Shown: positions 29,381 through 33,323 of the stretch, piece after piece
How the letters are laid out: each line of letters begins with the position of its first letter
Numbering within the stretch: the stretch's first letter is position 1
DNA from: Guptibacillus hwajinpoensis
GTDB taxonomy: Bacteria > Bacillota > Bacilli > Bacillales > Guptibacillaceae
Length of the DNA: 33,323 nt
Assembly: GCF_020171785.1 (NCBI RefSeq)
Contig: NZ_JAIVAE010000022.1
Coordinates: forward strand, 1-33,323
Reading direction: 5' to 3'
Translations under genes and position numbers: made by a program
The notes under the pieces: generated by a model
Seen by the model: the letters and a program-made list of their open reading frames with translations, nothing else
Databases searched by the model: none
Told to the model about the DNA's origin: nothing

Positions 29381-30381
29381 TATTGCGATTTTTGAAAGAA
29401 CGACGTAGTTGGATACTATTTATCCTTTTCATGGAAGCGTGCTTTCTTCTGATTACATATGTTGATGTGACCATTCCACTTACATCCGTTCTATATGCCG
29501 TTTTTCTAACCCTTCTCTTCTTCCTTCTTTTTCTACTCGTACGATACGGAAAAGAAGCAACGTTTTACAAGGAGCTAGAAGAACGCGAAACGAACTTTGA
29601 TATCACAAGCATTCCGCAGGGCACAAGTCCATTTGAAAAAGTGGTTGAGCAAGTGACATCCGAACAGATTGAACAGCTTAAAGATGAATCAAGTCAGATG
29701 AAGTACCAGCTTGAAGTCGAAAAAGACGATCTCATCACGTGGATCCACGAAGTAAAAACACCTCTTACGGCACTTCATTTGCTTATTGATCGCGTACAGG
29801 ACCGTGAGCTAAACGAGCAGCTTACGTACGAATGGCTTCGGATTCACTTTCTACTTGATCAGCAGCTTCACCAAAAACGTATGCCAGCGATTGAAAACGA
29901 CCTGTATATTGAAAAAGTTAATCTTGAAAAAATTCTCGTCGATGAAATCACTCCCTTACGTACCTGGTGCAAACAGCGGGGCGTTGGTTTTGACCTTGAT
30001 TTGACCGTAACAGAGCTACTAAGTGACGCCAAGTGGCTCGCATTTATCCTGCGCCAATTGCTAACAAACGCTGTAAAATACAGCGAAAACAGTGACATCA
30101 TGATCGAAAGCAATATGCATGGCAATCAGCCTGTCCTTCTCATCAAGGATCATGGTCGTGGAATCCTGCCACGTGATCTATCTCGCATTTTCGAGAAAGG
30201 CTTTACGTCAACGGCGAACCATCAGGATTCAGCTGCAACAGGAATGGGGCTTTATCTGACAAGAAAAATCGCAGCGCATTTAAAAGTATCCATCGATGTC
30301 ACCTCAGAACCAGGAAACGGATCTACTTTTACCCTCTCCTTTCCAGAACGAAATGATTTTGACCAAATCCGAGGCATGTGA
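29377..30381 (+). CDS. BceS-type intramembrane-sensing histidine kinase
   Basis: 334 residues. Two N-terminal membrane helices joined by a very short outside loop (YVDVTIP), so no sensor domain: the Bce-type kinase is expected to read the transporter rather than the drug. His124 in WIHEVKTPLTALHLLIDR is the phosphoacceptor; ATPase N box (LLTNAVKYSENS), DHGRGI and GMGLYLTRKI follow. ATGA overlap with the regulator gene. Its stop codon forms part of the operator for the downstream transporter genes. Confidence 0.9.
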   Translation: MILRFLKERRSWILFILFMEACFLLITYVDVTIPLTSVLYAVFLTLLFFLLFLLVRYGKEATFYKELEERETNFDITSIPQGTSPFEKVVEQVTSEQIEQLKDESSQMKYQLEVEKDDLITWIHEVKTPLTALHLLIDRVQDRELNEQLTYEWLRIHFLLDQQLHQKRMPAIENDLYIEKVNLEKILVDEITPLRTWCKQRGVGFDLDLTVTELLSDAKWLAFILRQLLTNAVKYSENSDIMIESNMHGNQPVLLIKDHGRGILPRDLSRIFEKGFTSTANHQDSAATGMGLYLTRKIAAHLKVSIDVTSEPGNGSTFTLSFPERNDFDQIRGM

Positions 30382-30392
30382 CAACAATGTCA
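30379..30392. promoter_or_regulatory. BceR-type operator upstream of the transporter genes
   Basis: TGACAACAATGTCA matches the BceR-group consensus TNACA-N4-TGTNA at every fixed position and is embedded in a longer inverted repeat (TGTGAC … GTCACA). It begins at the kinase stop codon, about 55 bp upstream of the ATPase gene's -10 box. Confidence 0.8.
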
Positions 30393-30445
30393 CACGCCTC
30401 CTCTTATTGTTCGGCAAATCGAAGGAAAAGCGGAATGTCCCTCTT

Positions 30446-30451
30446 TATACT
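30446..30451 (+). promoter_or_regulatory. -10 box of the ABC transporter operon
   Basis: TATACT, 33 bp before the ATPase start. The expected -35 position is poor, as is usual for promoters that need an activator bound at an upstream BceR site. Confidence 0.55.
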
Positions 30452-30483
30452 AAACTTATCAGCAACTCATTGGAGGGAATGGA

Positions 30484-31248
30484 ATGACAAACGTACTTGA
30501 AGCAAGCAAAATTCAAAAAAGCTATGGCAATAAGTTTATGAAGCAAGACGTGCTAATGGGGATCGACGTTTCGATTGAACGTGGTGAATTCATTAGCATT
30601 ATGGGCGCATCAGGCTCTGGAAAAACGACACTACTGAACGTCCTTTCTTCTATCGATCGCGTCAGTGGTGGCTCGATAAAGATTGAAGGACAGGAAATGA
30701 CAAAGCAAAAAGAAAAGCAGCTCGCGGAATTTCGAAAGCGTCATCTTGGGTTCATTTTTCAAGAGTATAATCTACTCGATACGTTAACCGTGAAGGAAAA
30801 TGTGCTGCTTCCCCTTTCCATAGCGAAGGTATCGAAAAAAGAGGCTACCGTTGCATTTGACACGCTCGCCGATGAACTTGGCATTCGTGACATCCAGGAC
30901 AAATACCCTAATGAAATTTCAGGAGGGCAAAAGCAGCGTACTTCAGCCGCACGGGCCTTTGTGCATAATCCAAGCATTATCTTTGCAGACGAGCCTACTG
31001 GCGCTCTCGACTCAAAGTCAGCATCGGATCTTTTGAATAAGCTGAGCGATCTGAATCAGACACGGGAAGCAACAATTGCCATGGTAACCCACGACCCTGT
31101 CGCAGCGAGCTATAGCAGTCGCGTCATTTTTATCCGAGACGGCCGGATTTACTCCCAACTCAATAAAGGGACGGAATCACGCCAGTCGTTTTTAAAAGAC
31201 ATTATGAAAACACAGGGCGTGCTTGGTGGTGTGCAGTATGAGCATTAA
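30484..31248 (+). CDS. BceA-type ABC transporter ATPase
   Basis: 254 residues: Walker [11 protein letters not shown]-loop [14 protein letters not shown], signature ISGGQKQR, Walker [13 protein letters not shown], switch His in AMVTHDP. The MacB/LolD-like ATPase of peptide-detoxification transporters. GGAGGG lies 7 nt before ATG 30484. It overlaps the permease gene by 11 bp. Induction by the two-component system is expected through the operator at 30379. Confidence 0.93.
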   Translation: MTNVLEASKIQKSYGNKFMKQDVLMGIDVSIERGEFISIMGASGSGKTTLLNVLSSIDRVSGGSIKIEGQEMTKQKEKQLAEFRKRHLGFIFQEYNLLDTLTVKENVLLPLSIAKVSKKEATVAFDTLADELGIRDIQDKYPNEISGGQKQRTSAARAFVHNPSIIFADEPTGALDSKSASDLLNKLSDLNQTREATIAMVTHDPVAASYSSRVIFIRDGRIYSQLNKGTESRQSFLKDIMKTQGVLGGVQYEH

Positions 31249-33184
31249 TCACATGATTCTAAAGAACTTAAAGAAGAACCTGAAGAACTATTACCTGTAT
31301 GTCTTTGCTCTTGTCTTTAGTGTCGGGCTCTATTTTTCCTTCGTCACACTTCAATATGACCCAGGTGTCGACAACATGGAAACCTCGGCTAAGATGGCCG
31401 CTGCTATCAAAGCTGCGTCCGTTATGCTTGTGGTGATCGTTACTGTTTTTCTCGTCTACGCGAACAGCATTTTCATTAAAAGACGCGGAAAAGAAATTGG
31501 ACTGTTTCAATTAATCGGCATGACAAAAGGACGCATCTTTCGCATCTTAACGATAGAAAATTTGCTAATTTATATAGGATCGATGATCATTGGGATCTTC
31601 GTCGGCTTTTCCTTTTCCAAATTGATTCAAATGGTTCTCTTTAAAGCGACGGGGATTGATGGCGTCGCAAGTCTTAACTTTTCCAGTGAAGCTTTCATGC
31701 AGACCGTTATCGTTTTCTTCGCCATTTTCGGTGTGATTATGCTAACAAATTGGATCTTTATTAAAGCACAAAGCATTCTCTCTCTTTTCCGGGTCACATC
31801 GAAAACAGAAGATCGAATAAAAGGAATTTCCATCCGGGAAATCATTATGGGCGTGCTTGGACTCGTACTAATCATTGCGGGCTATTACGTATCCAGCAAA
31901 ATGTTTGATGGGGATTTTTCAGAAATGACTGAGCTTTTGATCGTAATGGTATTCATTCTAGGAAGCGTCATTCTTGGGACGTACCTTTTCTACAAGGGAT
32001 CAATTCGTTTTGTTGCCAACCTGCTTCGAAAACGAAAAGAAGGCTACTTGAACATTAACGACGTCCTTTCCCTCTCGTCGATTATGTTTCGTATGAAATC
32101 AAATTCGCTTCTCCTAACAATCATTACAACGGTATCCGCATTAGCCATTGCCCTCTCGTCGCTGAGCTACATTTCATATTACTCAGCAGAAAAGACGGCA
32201 AAGCAAAACATACCCGATCACTTTTCACTCTCTGAAGAACAGAATGCCACTTTGTTTGAAGAAGAGCTAAAGGCAAAAGGCTATGAATTCACGACAAAGG
32301 AGCTGGACGTTCTTCAAGTAACGGTGTTAACGAAAGACATTCTGGAGAAGCAGCCGTCCAGCACGGCATTTGATGCCAGTGAAATGATTCTACCAGTCAT
32401 TAGTGATGAGAACCTAACTGACTTTGATGTTTCACCGAAAGAAGCGGTTTTTACAGGCTTTAGTAAAATCCTTGATACCGTTATAAGCTTTGAAAACGGC
32501 GGAATCATTCAACTAAAAGGAAAGAAAAACGTGACCGCGCAGAATTATTTAGGTATGAAGCAAGACTATATCCTTCCTTACACATACTCAGATGGCGGGC
32601 TGCCTACGGTTGTAGTGGATAAAACTACCTTTGCCGCTCTTCAAAAAGACATGGATGAGGAGATTCAGGATGAGCCGTTCACCTATATCGGGTTTAATCT
32701 TCAAAATGATGCAGAGCTAGAGGAAGCAACCGACTTATTTCAGTCACTGTCCTTCGAGGATGACCAAGGGAAAAGCTCGCAGTACGAAGCCTTCGTTCAA
32801 CAAAAGGAAAATATGGGGCTTATCATGTTTATCGTCGGATTCCTCGGCCTTACCTTCCTGATTACATCTGGCTGCATTCTCTACTTTAAACAGATGAATG
32901 AAGGAGAAGAAGAACGTCCAAATTATACCGTTCTTAGAAAGCTTGGTTTCACGCAAAGTGACCTTTCTCGGGGCATTCGCGGCAAACAGATGGTGAACTT
33001 TGGCATCCCACTTGTCGTTGGCATTCTACACGGTTACTTCGCCATTCGTTCCGGCTGGTTCTTCTTCGGAACCGAACTCTATACCCCCATGCTGATCGTG
33101 ATGGGAATCTATACGTTGCTTTACTCCATCTTTGGCGCACTATCCGTCGTTTACTACAAAAAAGTCATTCGAGAAGCGTTATAA
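31238..33184 (+). CDS. BceB/PsdB-type FtsX-like permease
   Basis: 648 residues, the size of BceB-type permeases. N-terminal [20 protein letters not shown], a first FtsX unit ([20 protein letters not shown]), then ten predicted membrane helices with a large outside domain (about residues 315-530) between helices 7 and 8 that should hold the antimicrobial peptide complex. Works with the ATPase upstream and, by the Bce model, as the sensor for the kinase. ATG 31238 has GGTGGTG about 6 nt upstream; the open frame begins 5 codons earlier. The substrate (bacitracin, nisin, LL-37-like or other) is not predictable. Confidence 0.92.
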   Translation: MSINHMILKNLKKNLKNYYLYVFALVFSVGLYFSFVTLQYDPGVDNMETSAKMAAAIKAASVMLVVIVTVFLVYANSIFIKRRGKEIGLFQLIGMTKGRIFRILTIENLLIYIGSMIIGIFVGFSFSKLIQMVLFKATGIDGVASLNFSSEAFMQTVIVFFAIFGVIMLTNWIFIKAQSILSLFRVTSKTEDRIKGISIREIIMGVLGLVLIIAGYYVSSKMFDGDFSEMTELLIVMVFILGSVILGTYLFYKGSIRFVANLLRKRKEGYLNINDVLSLSSIMFRMKSNSLLLTIITTVSALAIALSSLSYISYYSAEKTAKQNIPDHFSLSEEQNATLFEEELKAKGYEFTTKELDVLQVTVLTKDILEKQPSSTAFDASEMILPVISDENLTDFDVSPKEAVFTGFSKILDTVISFENGGIIQLKGKKNVTAQNYLGMKQDYILPYTYSDGGLPTVVVDKTTFAALQKDMDEEIQDEPFTYIGFNLQNDAELEEATDLFQSLSFEDDQGKSSQYEAFVQQKENMGLIMFIVGFLGLTFLITSGCILYFKQMNEGEEERPNYTVLRKLGFTQSDLSRGIRGKQMVNFGIPLVVGILHGYFAIRSGWFFFGTELYTPMLIVMGIYTLLYSIFGALSVVYYKKVIREAL

Positions 33185-33187
33185 AGA

Positions 33188-33203
33188 AAAAGCGGGCGGT
33201 GCC
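33188..33203 (+). terminator. Left half of an interrupted terminator
   Basis: AAAAGCGGGCGGTGCC: the A-run and 5' arm expected of a hairpin terminator just after the permease stop. The matching GGCACCGCCCGCT arm is not found before the IS-like end at 33206, so it may lie beyond the element. Confidence 0.5.
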
Positions 33204-33205
33204 AG

Positions 33206-33323
33206 TGGTCAAGCCCCCTAAATATGGACACAGGCAAAATCCGAAATTCTAACTCGCTTTTTTATAGTCTTTATAGAAAGCTGACGGTGAAGCGAATCCA
33301 AGTTTTTGTTGGATTCGCTTTGT
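33206..33323 (-). mobile_element. End of an IS3-like insertion sequence, cut by the window edge
   Basis: Terminal sequence TGGTCAAGCCCCCTAAATAT then GGACAC, of the TG…CCCC…AA…GGACA pattern seen at ends of IS3-family elements, followed by the C-terminal part of a transposase on the minus strand. The element runs off the right edge. Confidence 0.7.
33249..33323 (-). CDS. IS3-family transposase OrfB, C-terminal part only
   Basis: Last 24 codons, reading …KRIQQKLGFASPSAFYKDYK…, ending at 33249-33251. The IQxKLGxxSPxxF-like motif is the usual end of IS3 OrfB (DDE integrase) proteins. The DDE residues lie outside the window. Confidence 0.7.
   Translation of the reverse strand, partial: TKRIQQKLGFASPSAFYKDYKKAS

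Overview
The window is chromosomal DNA from a low-GC, spore-forming Gram-positive bacterium of the Bacillaceae type. Support comes from AGGAGG-type ribosome binding sites with frequent TTG and GTG starts, sigma-A promoters, U-tailed hairpin terminators, a sporulation-kinase-like histidine kinase, a ComK homologue, Bce-type peptide-resistance modules and an LXG polymorphic toxin cassette. Genus and species cannot be fixed from the sequence alone. No rRNA, tRNA, CRISPR array or replication origin was seen.

Layout. (1) 1-3.2 kb: a GntP-family carboxylate permease on the minus strand, then a PadR regulator and HAAS-domain membrane protein pair with a clear inverted-repeat operator. (2) 3.3-7.1 kb: a soluble multi-PAS histidine kinase, a convergent LysR regulator, and a divergent pair of SMR transporter subunits with a LysR-type box between. 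(3) 7.1-12.4 kb: small lipoproteins, a GNAT acetyltransferase, small membrane proteins and a DUF2785 protein. (4) 12.4-17.1 kb: a six-TM membrane protein with a cytosolic tail, a NitT/TauT-type ABC operon headed by a DsrE-like protein, and comK with a structured RNA-like element beside it. (5) 17.5-18.9 kb: a lipoprotein and a small membrane protein. (6) 19.1-25.5 kb: an AT-rich accessory island holding an LXG toxin operon (two helical targeting-factor-like proteins, the toxin, two tandem candidate immunity proteins and a possible EspG-like chaperone), bracketed by three copies of a six-TM membrane protein, one of them frameshifted. (7) 25.6-27.3 kb: a GntR-type FadR-like regulator with two TGGT-N3-ACCA operators and a fatty acid hydroxylase. 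(8) 27.4-28.5 kb: another long member of the six-TM family. (9) 28.7-33.2 kb: a complete Bce-type detoxification module (response regulator, intramembrane-sensing kinase, ATPase, permease) with a matching BceR-type operator. (10) The right edge enters an IS3-like element that appears to have landed inside the terminator of that module.

Cross-cutting structure. Seven copies of a 24-bp palindrome (GGGGTCAGGYAC followed by its reverse complement) lie at gene borders, and a second repeat of 39 bp occurs twice. Five homologous six-TM proteins (two long, three short) are scattered over 16 kb around the LXG operon and share an H-x-Y-x-F-[IL]-[KR] motif after the last membrane segment; this family and its link to the toxin locus is the most likely undescribed system here. 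The FadR-like regulator paired with a hydroxylase is the second: this regulator type is classically gammaproteobacterial.

Many true starts are internal to the longest open frames; the starts given here were chosen from ribosome binding sites. All functional assignments are from reading the sequence; no database search was possible.
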